Shown piece after piece: positions 17,830 through 27,605 of a stretch of DNA of 64,000 bases. The position numbers were made by a program, and so were the translations under genes. Each line of letters starts with the position of its first letter. The stretch's first letter is position 1. The stretch spans positions 186,001-250,000 of the forward strand of contig NZ_JAAQQR010000001.1 of NCBI RefSeq assembly GCF_011742555.1, given 5' to 3'. The DNA is from Luteibacter jiangsuensis. Lineage in GTDB: Bacteria; Pseudomonadota; Gammaproteobacteria; Xanthomonadales; Rhodanobacteraceae. The notes beneath the pieces are model-generated. The model was not told the origin of the DNA, made no database searches, and worked only from the letters and a program-made list of their open reading frames with translations.

Positions 17830-19128
17830 ATGACTATCCCGAAAGATCCCGGCGCGCATACCGTCGCGATCGTCGGCGGCGGAGCCGCCGGCATCGAACT
17901 GGCTACGAGGCTCGGCAGGCGGCGAGACCTGGACGTGGTGCTGGTGGACAGAGACGCCAGCCATTTCTGGAAGCCGCGGCTGCACGAGCTCGCTGCCGGC
18001 CTGCTGGGCGACGGCGAGGAAGCCGTCTCGTATCTCGCGCATGGACAGGCGCACGGGTATCGATATGAACCCGGCGCTCTCGTGCGCGTCGATGCGGACG
18101 CCCATCGCATCGCACTGGACGAGGTGCGGATGCCGCTTACGGACGAGGCCATCCTGCCACCGCGGTCGCTGCACTACGACACGCTGGTGCTCGCCATCGG
18201 GAGCCGGGTGAACGACTTCGGCACACCGGGCGTGCTCGACTACTGCGACATGCTCGACAGTCCGGCGCAGGCCATCGCGCTGCGGCGCAAGATCCTTGCG
18301 CTGGCCTTGCGCACCGCAGGCGATCCGGCTCGCCGCATTCGCATCGGCATCGTGGGCGCCGGCGCCACGGGCGTGGAACTGGCCGCCGAGCTGCATCACG
18401 CATTCAACGACATGCACCGCTATGGGGGTTTGGCGGGCGCGTCGCGGCTCGACATCACGCTCATGGACATGGCCCCTCGCGTCCTCCCGGCCGTGGACCC
18501 GCGGACCTCGGCCTCGGCGGAACGCATCCTCGAAGGCATGGGCGTGCACGTGCGGGTGGGCGTCGGCGTCGATGCCGTCACGTCAGAGGCCTTCCATCTG
18601 TCCGATGGCGACACCGTGCCTTGCGACATACGCGTTTGGGCCGCAGGCGTCACGGGACATGATGTCGTCGCCGGCCTCGGACCGTTCGAGCTTTCGCGGG
18701 ATCGCAGGATCGTCGTGGACGAATACCTGAAGGCCCGCGGGGTGCCTGACGTCTATGCCATGGGCGATTGCGCGTTCGCGGCGGCTCCCCATGGCACCAG
18801 CGTGCCGCCTACCGCGCAGGCTGCGCACCAGCAGGCGAACTACCTGGCCGACGCCCTGCCGAAGGCGATTCACGGCCACCCGGCAAGACCTTTCGTGTAT
18901 CGCCCGAAGGGAACGCTCGTATCGCTCGGCGAATACAAGGCCACCGGCGAATTGCCGGTGGCGGAAAAGCGCGCGCCCATTCCGATGCGCGGCTGGCTGG
19001 CAAAACTCGTCTACGTCTCGTTGCAGCACATGCATCGCGTGGCGCTGCACGGCTGGGCGAGGGCGAACGCCCTCTGGCTGGCCGACTGGCTCCGCGACAC
19101 CACGCTGCCGCCGGTAAAGCTGCATTGA
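17830..19128 (+). CDS. ndh: Type II NADH dehydrogenase-like FAD oxidoreductase
   Basis: 432 residues. The FAD-binding motif VAIVGGGAAGIELA is at ~14-27, the NAD-binding motif IGIVGAGATGVELAAEL is near 175, and the flavin-contacting VYAMGDCAF near 310. Near the C-terminus an amphipathic membrane-binding stretch (WLAKLVYVSLQHMHRVAL) is visible. These features define single-subunit, non-proton-pumping NADH:quinone oxidoreductases located on the cytoplasmic face of the inner membrane. GGGAG precedes the ATG. The symbol reflects the family; a related quinone reductase role is possible. Confidence 0.88.
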   Translation: MTIPKDPGAHTVAIVGGGAAGIELATRLGRRRDLDVVLVDRDASHFWKPRLHELAAGLLGDGEEAVSYLAHGQAHGYRYEPGALVRVDADAHRIALDEVRMPLTDEAILPPRSLHYDTLVLAIGSRVNDFGTPGVLDYCDMLDSPAQAIALRRKILALALRTAGDPARRIRIGIVGAGATGVELAAELHHAFNDMHRYGGLAGASRLDITLMDMAPRVLPAVDPRTSASAERILEGMGVHVRVGVGVDAVTSEAFHLSDGDTVPCDIRVWAAGVTGHDVVAGLGPFELSRDRRIVVDEYLKARGVPDVYAMGDCAFAAAPHGTSVPPTAQAAHQQANYLADALPKAIHGHPARPFVYRPKGTLVSLGEYKATGELPVAEKRAPIPMRGWLAKLVYVSLQHMHRVALHGWARANALWLADWLRDTTLPPVKLH

Positions 19129-19134
19129 GCCCCT

Positions 19135-19215
19135 GTGGGAGCCGCTTCAGCGGCGATGGGTGATCGCGGCAAGCTAGCCGGCTGCCGCGGGATCGCCGGC
19201 GTAGCCGGCTCCCAC
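19135..19215. repeat. REP doublet (inverted pair of palindromic units)
   Basis: The 81-bp element begins GTGGGAGCC and ends GGCTCCCAC, with two different short palindromes facing each other (AGCCGCTTCAGCGGC at the left, GCCGGCGTAGCCGGC at the right). It lies between the convergent stops of the NADH dehydrogenase and aldo/keto reductase genes, the classical REP location. A near-identical copy, in inverted orientation, is found inside the megasynthase gene at 43012-43091. The outer 35 and 26 bases match exactly. Such REPIN-type elements are mobilised by single-domain REP transposases, which are not seen in this window. Confidence 0.85.
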
Positions 19216-19228
19216 AAAGAGCTTGGTC

Positions 19229-20092
19229 TTACTTCTTCACCGCGTGCTCGAGCGCCTCGAAGTCTTCCTGCGACAGTTCCAGCGAAGCACCCTTGATGTT
19301 TTCTTCCAGATGATCCGCGCTGCCGGTACCCGGAATGGGCAGCATCACGGGGGAGCGCTTCAGAAGCCACGCCAGGGCAACCTGCCCGTCCGTCGCGCCG
19401 AGCTTCTTCGCGATGGACGAAAGCACCGATCCTTCCTTCGCCAGCTCGCCCGCCGCGAGCGGGAACCAGGGGATGAAGCCGATGCCATGCTCCGTGCAGT
19501 AGTCCAGCACGGCCTCGCTCTGCCGGTTGCCGAGGTTGTACAGGTTCTGGACCGTGACGACCTTGAAGAATTTCGCCGCGGCCTGGATTTCCTCCACGTT
19601 CACCTCGGACAGGCCGACATGGCGGATCAGGCCTTCGTTCTGCATGTCACGGATCACGCCGAACTGCTCGTCGCGCGGTACCTTCGCGTCGATACGGTGG
19701 AGCTGCCAGAGATCGATACGGTCGACGCCGAGGCGGCGCAGGCTCATCAGCACGCACTGGCGCAGGTACTCGGGCCGCCCTACCGGCGCCCAGATATCCG
19801 GGCCATGGCGGGTCAGTCCGCCCTTGGTCGCGATCACCATGCCCTTATAGGGATGGAGCACCTCGCGAATGAGGTCCTCACTGACGAAGGGGCCGTAACT
19901 ATCGGCCGTGTCGATCAGGTTCACGCCGAGGGCCGGCAGTTTCTCCAGCGTCTGGCGCGCCGCCCTCGGATCGGCCGGGTCGCCCCAGATTCCCTTCCCG
20001 GTGATGCGCATGGCGCCGAACCCAAGGCGATTGACCTCGAGGTCGCCGCCGATCCTGAACGTGCCGCTGGCCGCTGCGTTGATACTGCTCAT
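19229..20092 (-). CDS. Aldo/keto reductase
   Basis: 287 residues. Catalytic-tetrad elements are visible: Asp and Tyr in LIDTADSYG, Lys in IATKGGL and His in WQLHRID. The C-terminal NADPH-binding region is [15 protein letters not shown]. The family reduces aldehydes and ketones with NADPH as monomeric TIM barrels. The ORF extends upstream, but ATG 20092 ([20 protein letters not shown]) gives the usual N-terminus and follows GGGAGC. It most resembles the general oxidoreductase branch often called YajO/pyridoxal-reductase-like. No pathway context. Confidence 0.9.
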   Translation of the reverse strand: MSSINAAASGTFRIGGDLEVNRLGFGAMRITGKGIWGDPADPRAARQTLEKLPALGVNLIDTADSYGPFVSEDLIREVLHPYKGMVIATKGGLTRHGPDIWAPVGRPEYLRQCVLMSLRRLGVDRIDLWQLHRIDAKVPRDEQFGVIRDMQNEGLIRHVGLSEVNVEEIQAAAKFFKVVTVQNLYNLGNRQSEAVLDYCTEHGIGFIPWFPLAAGELAKEGSVLSSIAKKLGATDGQVALAWLLKRSPVMLPIPGTGSADHLEENIKGASLELSQEDFEALEHAVKK

Positions 20093-20201
20093 GGACTTGC
20101 TCCCGTGGGATGGATGAAGGGTGTCATGCACACATTGGGATGGACCCGACGGTCTAAACCCCCCAGAGGCAAGCTTCGAAAATAATCGCGACGGCGTCTT
20201 G

Positions 20202-22490
20202 TCAAAGATGCTCGTCGATCCTGCCGAGCAACTCGTCGATGTCCCCGCGGGCGACGGGCCGGGCAAGAAGCAGCGCTTCCACCTGTTCCACGTCCCGCGC
20301 CACCGTCGTCGCCCCGAGCATGAGCGCCGCACCCTTCAGGCGATGGGCGACGTGCAGGGCGCGTTCGGGTGCGGCTTCCTGAAGGGCCGCGCGAATGGCC
20401 ACGAGGTCGAGCCGGGCTTCGTCGCGGAAGGCCCGCTCCGCGATCGAGGTGCCGGGCGCCCCGGCGATGGCATCGCGCAAACCGCCGAGGGTCAGGGGCT
20501 TGCCCAGAACGGTATCGATACCGCTCTCCTCGCAACGGCGCACGTGCGCTTCCCCGTGGTTCGCCGAGATGGCGATGAAGCGTGTGCGCACCGTGCCGGC
20601 GCCGGCCTCGCGCGCGCGCAATTCCGCAGCAATGTCGTAGCCCTGCATGTCAGGCAGCTCGCAGTCGAGCAGAACCCCGGCAAACATGCCCGGTACGAAG
20701 GCGTCGATGGCCGCCTGTCCGTGATCCACGGTGTGTGTGTCGTAACCGAGGAACTTCAGCTGCGCCGCGATGATCTGCCGGTTCGCCGGGTGGTCCTCGA
20801 CAAGGAGGATCGTGCCCTTCGGCTCGGGGACGGCGTCGTCGGATGCTCCGGCGAAATCCTCGGGCGGCGCGACCGGCACGCGGCTGGTCGGAAGCTCGAT
20901 GCGCACGGCGGTACCGGCGCCGACGTCGCTGCTGAATTCGAGCCGGCCACCGAGGTGGCGCACGATTTCCGCACAGATGCCGAGCCCGAGACCTGTACCG
21001 CCCATGCGCCGCGAATGGGTGCCGTGCGCCTGCGAGAACGGTCGGAAGAGTTCGCGCTGTCGCTCCGGCGGCACCCCGATGCCCGTATCGAACACCTCGA
21101 GAACGAGGTGGCGCACTTCGTCGGTACCGTCGTTCGCCGTCTGCCAGAGTGCGATGCCCACATGGCCGCGCTCGGTGAACTTCACGGCGTTCGACAGCAG
21201 GTTTTCCATCAGCTGGCGCATCCGTGTCTCGTCGAGCAACAGCCATGGCAAGGCACCCATCGGCAAGTCCAGGCGCACGGCCAGGCCCTTGTGCTCGATC
21301 GCGGCACGCTGCCCTTCGATCACTTCGCGCGCGACCTCCACGATATCGCACGCCGCGAGGTCGGGCGTAAAACCCTCGCTTTCCGAGCGGCTGTAATCGA
21401 GGGCGCTTTTCAGCAGGTTCTGAAGGCTGCGGCTGCTCGACTGCGCGATGGCGATCAGGTCGCGTTGCGCGCCGTCCAGCGAGGTGCGCGAGAGCAGGTC
21501 CACCGACGACGCCACGGCATTCACCGCATTGCGCACCTCATGGCTCATCACGGCGAGCAGCATCGTCTTCTGGCGTTCGCCGCGCCTCGAGGCGAGTTGC
21601 GCACGCCGCAACTGCCAAATGGCAAACACCAGCACCACGATAAGGGTGAGCCCCAGGCCGATCTCCACCCGATACGCGGAAGCCACCTGGGACAAAGTCG
21701 GTGCGCGCAGGTAGGCCGTTTCCAGCCAGCGCTCGATCACCGCGCGGTTATCGTCGGGCCCGATGCTCCGGAGGCTGTCGTCGATGATGGCGAGCAACTC
21801 GGGTGCGTCCTTCCGCACCGCGACGCGCACGCTGATCGGCATGTCCGGGACATCGCCGGCGATGCGCAGGCTCAATGCGTAGTCGCGCCGCACGATCGGA
21901 TGGTAGGCCACGTCGACGCCCACGCCGGCATCGGCAATGCCGCTCTCCACCGCCGCCAGCACCTGGTGGATGTCGGCAAGGGGAAGACGGGTCACCGACG
22001 GATGCTCGCGACGCAGCCACGATTCGTAGACACCGCCACCCTTGAACGCGACCACCCGGCCGTCCAGGGCACGCATGTCCAGCGTGGCGGGGCCGACCGT
22101 GCGACTGATGATCAGGGTCCGACCTACGTAGAAGGGCTTCGACACGAGTGCGCGATCACCGACGTCGGCCTCCAGCAGCCGATCGCTGAGCGACGGCAGC
22201 ATGTCGATGCGGCCTTCGTTGAACGCCCTTACCGATTCCTCCCAGGATTTTGTGCGCACGGTGACGAAGCGCAGCCCGGTGTGCCGGGACACCAGTTCGA
22301 GGTATTGGCTGACCAGTGGATTGCCCCAGGTGCCGCCCACCTCCGATCCCTGCTGCGGGTCCACGGCGATGCGCAACACGGGATGCGCGGCGATCCAGGC
22401 CTTGCGCGCGGCGGTTGCGGCCTCCGGCGTTTCCGTCGCCCCCGCGGCGAAAGCGAGCAGTCCGAAAAGGACGGCGAAGAATCGCCTCAC
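20202..22490 (-). CDS. BvgS/EvgS-like hybrid sensor histidine kinase
   Basis: 762 residues from GTG 22490. A signal sequence (~1-22) is followed by one periplasmic solute-binding-type (SBP_bac_3) sensor domain (~35-265) and a membrane helix (~280-300). Then come a HisKA domain with phospho-acceptor His317 in MSHEVRN, an ATPase domain with FDTGIGVP and GTGLGLG, a receiver with Asp609 in LLDCELPD, and an Hpt domain with His716 in AHRLKGAAL. The chain His-Asp-His implies a phosphorelay to the LuxR-type regulator encoded just upstream, with which it shares a GTGA overlap. The periplasmic domain suggests sensing of an amino acid or similar small solute. Confidence 0.93.
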   Translation of the reverse strand: MRRFFAVLFGLLAFAAGATETPEAATAARKAWIAAHPVLRIAVDPQQGSEVGGTWGNPLVSQYLELVSRHTGLRFVTVRTKSWEESVRAFNEGRIDMLPSLSDRLLEADVGDRALVSKPFYVGRTLIISRTVGPATLDMRALDGRVVAFKGGGVYESWLRREHPSVTRLPLADIHQVLAAVESGIADAGVGVDVAYHPIVRRDYALSLRIAGDVPDMPISVRVAVRKDAPELLAIIDDSLRSIGPDDNRAVIERWLETAYLRAPTLSQVASAYRVEIGLGLTLIVVLVFAIWQLRRAQLASRRGERQKTMLLAVMSHEVRNAVNAVASSVDLLSRTSLDGAQRDLIAIAQSSSRSLQNLLKSALDYSRSESEGFTPDLAACDIVEVAREVIEGQRAAIEHKGLAVRLDLPMGALPWLLLDETRMRQLMENLLSNAVKFTERGHVGIALWQTANDGTDEVRHLVLEVFDTGIGVPPERQRELFRPFSQAHGTHSRRMGGTGLGLGICAEIVRHLGGRLEFSSDVGAGTAVRIELPTSRVPVAPPEDFAGASDDAVPEPKGTILLVEDHPANRQIIAAQLKFLGYDTHTVDHGQAAIDAFVPGMFAGVLLDCELPDMQGYDIAAELRAREAGAGTVRTRFIAISANHGEAHVRRCEESGIDTVLGKPLTLGGLRDAIAGAPGTSIAERAFRDEARLDLVAIRAALQEAAPERALHVAHRLKGAALMLGATTVARDVEQVEALLLARPVARGDIDELLGRIDEHL

Positions 22491-23137
22491 GCCGATCCAC
22501 CATCCAGCGCGAGAATGTAATCGCGCAGCAGGTACAACTCGTTGTCTGAGGAAATCCGCAGCTTCCGGAAGGCGGCCGACTTCTGCGTGCTGATCGTCTT
22601 CAGGCTGCGCCCGGAACGAGTGGCGATCTGCCCCACGGTCAGGCCTTCCAGCAACTGGCGAATCACTTCCCATTCGCGCGGGGACAACGGCACGAGCGCG
22701 GGAGGTTCGTCACTCTCCACACCGCGCTGCGGCAGGAAGCCGCGCCCGGTCATGATGGCGTCGATGGCACGGATGACATCGTCCGGTTCCTGGCTCTTGG
22801 CCACGAAACCATCCGCGCCAGCCTGTCGCAGGCTGTGGATCACCAGGCCCTGGTCGTGCGCCGAGACCACGAGGATCTTCATCCGGGGGTAGGCCGCGCG
22901 CAACTGCTTGATCAGCGCGATGCCGTCGATGTCATCCAGCGCCAGCGAGTAATCGATGATGGCCACGTCGACCGGCATCGTGGCCAGCATGGCGCGGAAC
23001 GGACGGCTGCTCGAATGGCTGCCGACGATGGTGATGGAGGGGGCTTTTTCGAGGTGCGCGACCAGCCCTTTCAGGACGAGCGCATGGTCGTCCAGCAAGG
23101 CCACGCGCACAGAGCCGAGATAGGATCGCGCGGACAT
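22487..23137 (-). CDS. LuxR-family response regulator, partner of the hybrid kinase
   Basis: 216 residues. The receiver domain (~10-125) has the acidic pocket LLDDH and phospho-acceptor Asp in VAIIDYSLALDD. The C-terminal LuxR-type helix-turn-helix is at ~148-210 (LSPREWEVIRQLLEGLTVGQIA). The start at 23137 (MSARSYLGS) precedes the receiver by the usual distance. The gene is co-transcribed with the kinase through a 4-base overlap. It lies divergent from the polysaccharide genes, 246 bp from their first start, so it is the obvious candidate to control them as well as itself. Confidence 0.92.
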   Translation of the reverse strand: MSARSYLGSVRVALLDDHALVLKGLVAHLEKAPSITIVGSHSSSRPFRAMLATMPVDVAIIDYSLALDDIDGIALIKQLRAAYPRMKILVVSAHDQGLVIHSLRQAGADGFVAKSQEPDDVIRAIDAIMTGRGFLPQRGVESDEPPALVPLSPREWEVIRQLLEGLTVGQIATRSGRSLKTISTQKSAAFRKLRISSDNELYLLRDYILALDGGSA

Positions 23138-23196
23138 GAGTGGACCAGATAGCCGGATATTGCCTGTCGAATGCCTACTTTCGTGGGCGATGCGGA

Positions 23197-23215
23197 CGCA
23201 CCATATATCGGTGCG
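23197..23215. promoter_or_regulatory. Candidate operator dyad between the regulator and the polysaccharide genes
   Basis: A perfect 6+6 inverted repeat CGCACC-ATATATC-GGTGCG lies 60 bp upstream of the response-regulator start and 169 bp before the dehydrogenase start. Its size and AT-rich centre suit a dimeric LuxR-type regulator. The binding role is inferred from position and symmetry alone. Confidence 0.4.
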
Positions 23216-23337
23216 CACCCGCTTGTAAATGTCGTCATTCTAGGACTTTGGCAGCTTCCGACTGCACGCTATCGGCCATTCGACCACCTCCGTAAGCCAT
23301 ACAGGCAATCCCGGTCCGTGTTGCTACGCTCTCATCG

Positions 23338-23357
23338 CCCCGCCAGACGGGGTTTTT
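23338..23357 (+). terminator. Leader terminator ahead of the nucleotide-sugar dehydrogenase gene
   Basis: CCCCG (23338-23342) pairs with CGGGG (23348-23352), followed directly by five T residues. It stands 26 bp before the first polysaccharide gene and has no upstream plus-strand gene to terminate for at least 3 kb. A transcription attenuator in the 5' leader is therefore the likely role. The stem is short, so the call is tentative. Confidence 0.5.
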
Positions 23358-23383
23358 CGATGCCGTAAGGGGTGAAAGCGGGC

Positions 23384-24757
23384 ATGGACACAGAAAGCCG
23401 CACAGCAGCAGCCGGCACCGTCGGCGTGGCTGAATCCGTAACGAACGCGCGTCCGTGGGACACGCCCGCCGGCCTCCTGGACCGTCCCCTGGACGGTGTC
23501 CGTTTGGGCATTGTCGGACTCGGCTATGTGGGGCTGCCCCTGGCGGTCGAGTTCGGCAAGCGTTACGCCACGCTCGGATTCGACATTCGCACCGGCCGCA
23601 TCGACGAACTGCGCGCCGGCCACGACGCCACGCTGGAAGTGGACGCCGACGAACTGGCCGCGTCCGCGCGCCTTCGCTTTTCGGCCAGCCTCGACGACCT
23701 GGCGGCGTGCGACGTCTATATCGTGACGGTGCCGACGCCCATCGACGAGGCGCGCCGGCCGGACCTGACGCCGCTGCTGCGGGCCAGCGAGACGTTGGCG
23801 AAAGTGCTCAAGCGCGGCGACGTGGTGGTGTACGAGTCCACCGTCTATCCGGGCTGTACCGAGGAAGTCTGCGTTCCGGTCCTCGAGCGCGGTTCGGGTC
23901 TCGTGTTCAACCGCGACTTCTTCGTGGGTTACAGCCCGGAGCGCATCAATCCGGGCGACAAGACCCATCGCGTGAGCAGCATTCTCAAGGTGACCTCGGG
24001 CTCCACGCCCGAAGCCGCGGACTTCGTGGACGCCCTGTACCGCTCGGTGATCGGCGCCGGCACCCATCGCGCCAGTTCGCTCAAGGTGGCCGAAGCAGCG
24101 AAGGTCATCGAGAACACCCAGCGAGATCTCAACATCGCCCTGGTGAACGACCTGGCCATCCTGTTCAACAAGCTGGGCATCGACACCCTGGAGGTTCTGG
24201 AAGCCGCCGGCACCAAGTGGAACTTCCTGCCCTTCCGGCCCGGCCTGGTGGGCGGCCATTGCATCAGCGTCGATCCCTACTACCTCACGCACAAGGCCCA
24301 GCAGGTCGGCCATCATCCCGACGTGATCCTCGCCGGACGCCGCACCAACGACAGCATGGGACCGTACATCGCCGGCGAACTGGTGCGGCTGATGGTGCGC
24401 AAGGGCATCAACCCCGTGCACGCGCGCGTGCTGGTGCTCGGCCTCGCGTTCAAGGAGAACTGCCCCGACCTGCGTAACACCCGTGTCGTGGACATCGTCG
24501 CGGCCCTCGGGGGGTATGGCGTGGCGGTGGACGTGCACGATCCATGGGTGCAGGCCGGCGAGGCACGGCACGAATACGACATCGACCCCGTCGCCGAACC
24601 GGCGCGGGGCACGTACGACGCGATCGTCGTGGCCGTGGGCCATCGTGAGTTCGTCACGATGGGCGCCGAAGGTATACGCGCCTTCGGCAAGCCCCTCTCC
24701 GTGGTGTACGACGTGAAATACGTGCTGCCCCGCGACGCGGTGGACGGCCGGCTCTGA
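23384..24757 (+). CDS. Nucleotide-sugar dehydrogenase (UDP-glucose/UDP-GlcNAc 6-dehydrogenase family)
   Basis: 457 residues. The Rossmann fold LGIVGLGYVGLPLAVEFGK is near residue 42, and the central helix includes ENTQRDLNIALVND. The catalytic loop GGHCISVDPYYLTHKAQ has its Cys near residue 292. This loop form is typical of the TviB/WbpA branch, which oxidises C6 of UDP-GlcNAc or related sugars, whereas the next gene looks like a UDP-glucuronate epimerase; the true substrate may be UDP-glucose or an N-acetylhexosamine. It provides a uronic acid donor for the polysaccharide. ATG 23384 is preferred to the in-frame GTG 23372, whose spacing to the Shine-Dalgarno is too short. Confidence 0.9.
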   Translation: MDTESRTAAAGTVGVAESVTNARPWDTPAGLLDRPLDGVRLGIVGLGYVGLPLAVEFGKRYATLGFDIRTGRIDELRAGHDATLEVDADELAASARLRFSASLDDLAACDVYIVTVPTPIDEARRPDLTPLLRASETLAKVLKRGDVVVYESTVYPGCTEEVCVPVLERGSGLVFNRDFFVGYSPERINPGDKTHRVSSILKVTSGSTPEAADFVDALYRSVIGAGTHRASSLKVAEAAKVIENTQRDLNIALVNDLAILFNKLGIDTLEVLEAAGTKWNFLPFRPGLVGGHCISVDPYYLTHKAQQVGHHPDVILAGRRTNDSMGPYIAGELVRLMVRKGINPVHARVLVLGLAFKENCPDLRNTRVVDIVAALGGYGVAVDVHDPWVQAGEARHEYDIDPVAEPARGTYDAIVVAVGHREFVTMGAEGIRAFGKPLSVVYDVKYVLPRDAVDGRL

Positions 24758-24771
24758 GCCAAGGCCACGGT

Positions 24772-25782
24772 ATGACGATCCTGGTCACCGGTACCGCGGG
24801 CTTCATCGGTTCACACGTGGCCACTCGTCTGCTCGGGCTCGGCGAAGCGGTTGTCGGCCTGGACAACCTTTCCGACTACTACGATGTCGGGCTGAAGGAA
24901 GCGCGTCTGGCCCGCCTCCGGGAACTTCCCGGATATACGCATGTGCATGCGGACCTGTCCGATCGCGGCGCCATGGAACAGGCCTTCGCGATACACCGTC
25001 CCAAACGCGTGGTGCACCTCGCCGCCCAGGCGGGTGTCCGCTACGCCGCGGAGAACCCCCACATCTATGTATCCAGCAACGTCACCGGCTTCCTGCACGT
25101 GCTGGAGGGGTGCCGGAAGCATGCCGTGGAGCACCTGGTGTTCGCGTCCACCAGTTCCGTGTACGGCGCGAACACCCGCATGCCGTTCTCTGAGCACCAG
25201 CCGACGGAGCACCCGCTGACGCTCTACGCCGCCACCAAAAAGGCGAACGAACAGATGGCGCACGCGTATGCGCACCTCTACGGGCTGCCGTGCACGGGGC
25301 TTCGGTTCTTTACGGTCTACGGTCCGTGGGGCCGCCCGGACATGGCGCTGTTCCTGTTCACCCGGGCCATCCTGGCCGGCGAACCCGTGCGCGTCTTCAA
25401 CCATGGCCGCCACAAGCGGAGCTTCACCTATGTGGACGACATCGTGGACGGCGTCGTCGGGATCCTCGGACGTGTTCCCTCACCGGACCCCCATTGGTCG
25501 GGCGATCGGCCCGACCCAGGCAGCAGCGGCGTCGCTCCCTATCGAATCTACAACATCGGCAACGAGAAACCGGTGGAGCTCCTGCGTTACATCGAAGTGC
25601 TGGAAAAGTGCCTCGGCAAGACCGCCCGCCTCGAGATGCTCCCGTTGCAGCCCGGGGACGTGCCGGACACGGAAGCCAACGTATCCGCCCTCGTGCAGGC
25701 CACCGGCCACGCGCCGAAAGTGGATGTGCACGAGGGCGTGCCGCGCTTCGTGGACTGGTATCGCAGGTATTACCGTGCATAA
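24772..25782 (+). CDS. NAD-dependent epimerase, UDP-glucuronate 4-epimerase-like
   Basis: 336 residues. The NAD-binding GTAGFIGSH is at ~7-15, then GLDNLSDYYDVGLKEARL, a segment characteristic of UDP-glucuronate 4-epimerases (LspL type). The catalytic Ser/Tyr/Lys set follows (ASTSSVYG, then LYAATKKANE), and TVYGPWGRPDMALFLF is also typical. It would convert UDP-GlcA to UDP-GalA, or act on the N-acetylated product of the preceding dehydrogenase. It begins 15 bp after that gene, so they form an operon. Confidence 0.9.
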   Translation: MTILVTGTAGFIGSHVATRLLGLGEAVVGLDNLSDYYDVGLKEARLARLRELPGYTHVHADLSDRGAMEQAFAIHRPKRVVHLAAQAGVRYAAENPHIYVSSNVTGFLHVLEGCRKHAVEHLVFASTSSVYGANTRMPFSEHQPTEHPLTLYAATKKANEQMAHAYAHLYGLPCTGLRFFTVYGPWGRPDMALFLFTRAILAGEPVRVFNHGRHKRSFTYVDDIVDGVVGILGRVPSPDPHWSGDRPDPGSSGVAPYRIYNIGNEKPVELLRYIEVLEKCLGKTARLEMLPLQPGDVPDTEANVSALVQATGHAPKVDVHEGVPRFVDWYRRYYRA

Positions 25783-25815
25783 GACACCCACCCCCTGCCC
25801 GCCCGGAGATCCGCG

Positions 25816-27474
25816 GTGATCATCGACTACCTCGACCCACATGCCGCCGGCGATTATCGCGCGGACCTGTGCATCGTCGGCGGCGGCCCGGCCGGTATCG
25901 CCATCGCGCTTGCATTCGCCGATTCGCCGTTCACCGTCTGCCTGATCGAGGGTGGCGGCGTCTCGGGCGAAGACCGCAGCCAGTCGCTATACGAGGGCGA
26001 ATCCGCGGGCGATCTGCCACTCGATGCCGGCATGTCGCGCATGCGCGTCCTCGGCGGCAGTTGTACCTTGTGGGGCGGTGGCTGCATTCCGTTCTCCGAC
26101 GACGACCTCGCGCCTCGCGACTGGGTGCCCGACAGCGGATGGCCGCTGCGTTACGCCGACCTCGCCCCGTGGTACGACAAGGCGCGCGAGTTCTGCCGCA
26201 TCAGTGCCTTGCCCCAGCCGGGCCACTTCGACGGATCGCCGCCGCGCGCGCCGCTGGACCTCGACCCGGAAGCCCTGGCGAACTTCGTCTTCGCGCGCAG
26301 TCCGATCACCTTCGGCGACGCGTATCGAGAGGCATTGCGCCGTTCCGCCAATGTGACCGCACTGCTGCACGCGAACGTGATGGAACTCGACGCGACGGCC
26401 GACGCCGCCACGGTCACGGGCGCACGCATCGGCTCCCTCGACGGACGGCGCGGATACGTTCGCGCGCGACACTACGTGCTTGCCGCCGGCGGCATCGAGA
26501 ACGCGCGCATCATGCTGCTCTCCGACAGCGTCGCACCGGCAGGCCTCGGCAACGACCGCGATCTGGTCGGCCGCTATTTCATGGACCACCCTTGCGGCGC
26601 CATCGGCAGCGTGCGTGCGGACGATCCCGACCGCCTCACACGGCCGTACGAACGCACCATCGGCAAAGTACGCGCGCCGCTGTCCCCGGAAATCGGTCTT
26701 TCTTTCGAGGCCCAGCGCACGCATCGCAGCCTCAATGCACGAGTCCATCCCTTCGCGGTCGAGGGCCAGGTGCCCCGCGGCATCCGCGCACTGCGCGATG
26801 TGCGCGCGGCGCTGCGCCCGCCCCGCCACACCGAAGCGACCCTGCTGGAAGCGCGGATCTGCGCCGCCATGCAGAATGGGCCAACGGGGCCGGCCGTGGC
26901 CATGCACCAGAAGTTCGTGCTGAGCGCGATGCGCGTCGGCCTGCACATGGGCGACGTGATGAAAGCGGCAGCGCAGAAGTTCGCCGACCGGCCCACGGTG
27001 CGCAGCGACCGGGCCGAACTGGTCGGATTCTTCGAGCAGGCACCGCAGCGCGACAGCCGGGTGCTGCTCGGCGAATCGCGCGACGCCCTGGGCCTGCGCC
27101 GCGTGCGGGTCGAATGGCGACTCAACGATCTCGACAGGCATACGTGGCGCACCACGACGGTGATCGCCGGCCAGCGCCTCGCCGCCGCCTGCAACGGCCG
27201 TTTCGAGCCCGCGGCCTGGGCCATGGGCGACGCGCCTCCGGAGGTGCACGGTACCGCTCACCATATGGGCACGACACGCATGTCCGTCGATCCCGCCACG
27301 GGCGTGGTCGACCCCGACGGAAAAGTGCACGGCATGGCCAACCTGCACGTGGCCGGCAGTTCGGTCTTTCCGACCGGTGGTTGGGCATTTCCGACGTTCA
27401 CCATCGTGGCGCTCAGCCTGCGTCTGGCCGAACAACTCCGCGCGCTGTTGAGCGAAAGCGCCGGTCTGTTGTAG
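25816..27474 (+). CDS. GMC-family FAD oxidoreductase
   Basis: 552 residues from GTG 25816, which follows GGAG. The N-terminal FAD fold LCIVGGGPAGIAIALAF is at ~16-32, the RVLGGSCTLWGGG flavin-attachment region near 80, and the C-terminal GMC block HHMGTTRMS plus GSSVFPTGGWAFPTFTIVAL near 475-530. GMC enzymes oxidise alcohols or sugars to aldehydes, ketones or lactones. Its location between an epimerase and the priming sugar transferase suggests it oxidises a sugar or polyol destined for the polysaccharide, but that is inference. No signal peptide is visible, so it acts in the cytoplasm. Confidence 0.88.
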   Translation: MIIDYLDPHAAGDYRADLCIVGGGPAGIAIALAFADSPFTVCLIEGGGVSGEDRSQSLYEGESAGDLPLDAGMSRMRVLGGSCTLWGGGCIPFSDDDLAPRDWVPDSGWPLRYADLAPWYDKAREFCRISALPQPGHFDGSPPRAPLDLDPEALANFVFARSPITFGDAYREALRRSANVTALLHANVMELDATADAATVTGARIGSLDGRRGYVRARHYVLAAGGIENARIMLLSDSVAPAGLGNDRDLVGRYFMDHPCGAIGSVRADDPDRLTRPYERTIGKVRAPLSPEIGLSFEAQRTHRSLNARVHPFAVEGQVPRGIRALRDVRAALRPPRHTEATLLEARICAAMQNGPTGPAVAMHQKFVLSAMRVGLHMGDVMKAAAQKFADRPTVRSDRAELVGFFEQAPQRDSRVLLGESRDALGLRRVRVEWRLNDLDRHTWRTTTVIAGQRLAAACNGRFEPAAWAMGDAPPEVHGTAHHMGTTRMSVDPATGVVDPDGKVHGMANLHVAGSSVFPTGGWAFPTFTIVALSLRLAEQLRALLSESAGLL

Positions 27475-27605
27475 TGGATCGCCCGCGAGACGGCCATTCG
27501 GACTAGCCATGGGCCGTCCGGAAGTGCAATCGACAGCCCGCGATACCCAACCTAGTCTCTCCGATATCCGCACGCGACACGACGCGTGCTTCAAGGGGAC
27601 GACCG

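Noticed and set aside
19135-19215. Reading the paired palindromes as a CRISPR or terminator
   Set aside because: There are only two different units in inverted order and no spacers; the second copy inside a gene shows it is a dispersed REP-type element.
20121-22520. A 799-codon plus-strand frame over the hybrid kinase
   Set aside because: The minus-strand frame encodes all expected kinase, receiver and Hpt motifs; the plus frame has none.
23371-23383. GTG 23372 as start of the nucleotide-sugar dehydrogenase
   Set aside because: The purine-rich box lies too close to this codon, and ATG 23384 has proper spacing.
27489-27518. Hairpin GACGGCC...GGCCGTC after the GMC gene as terminator
   Set aside because: The stem is short, interrupted and not followed by T residues; the next gene is probably in the same transcription unit.
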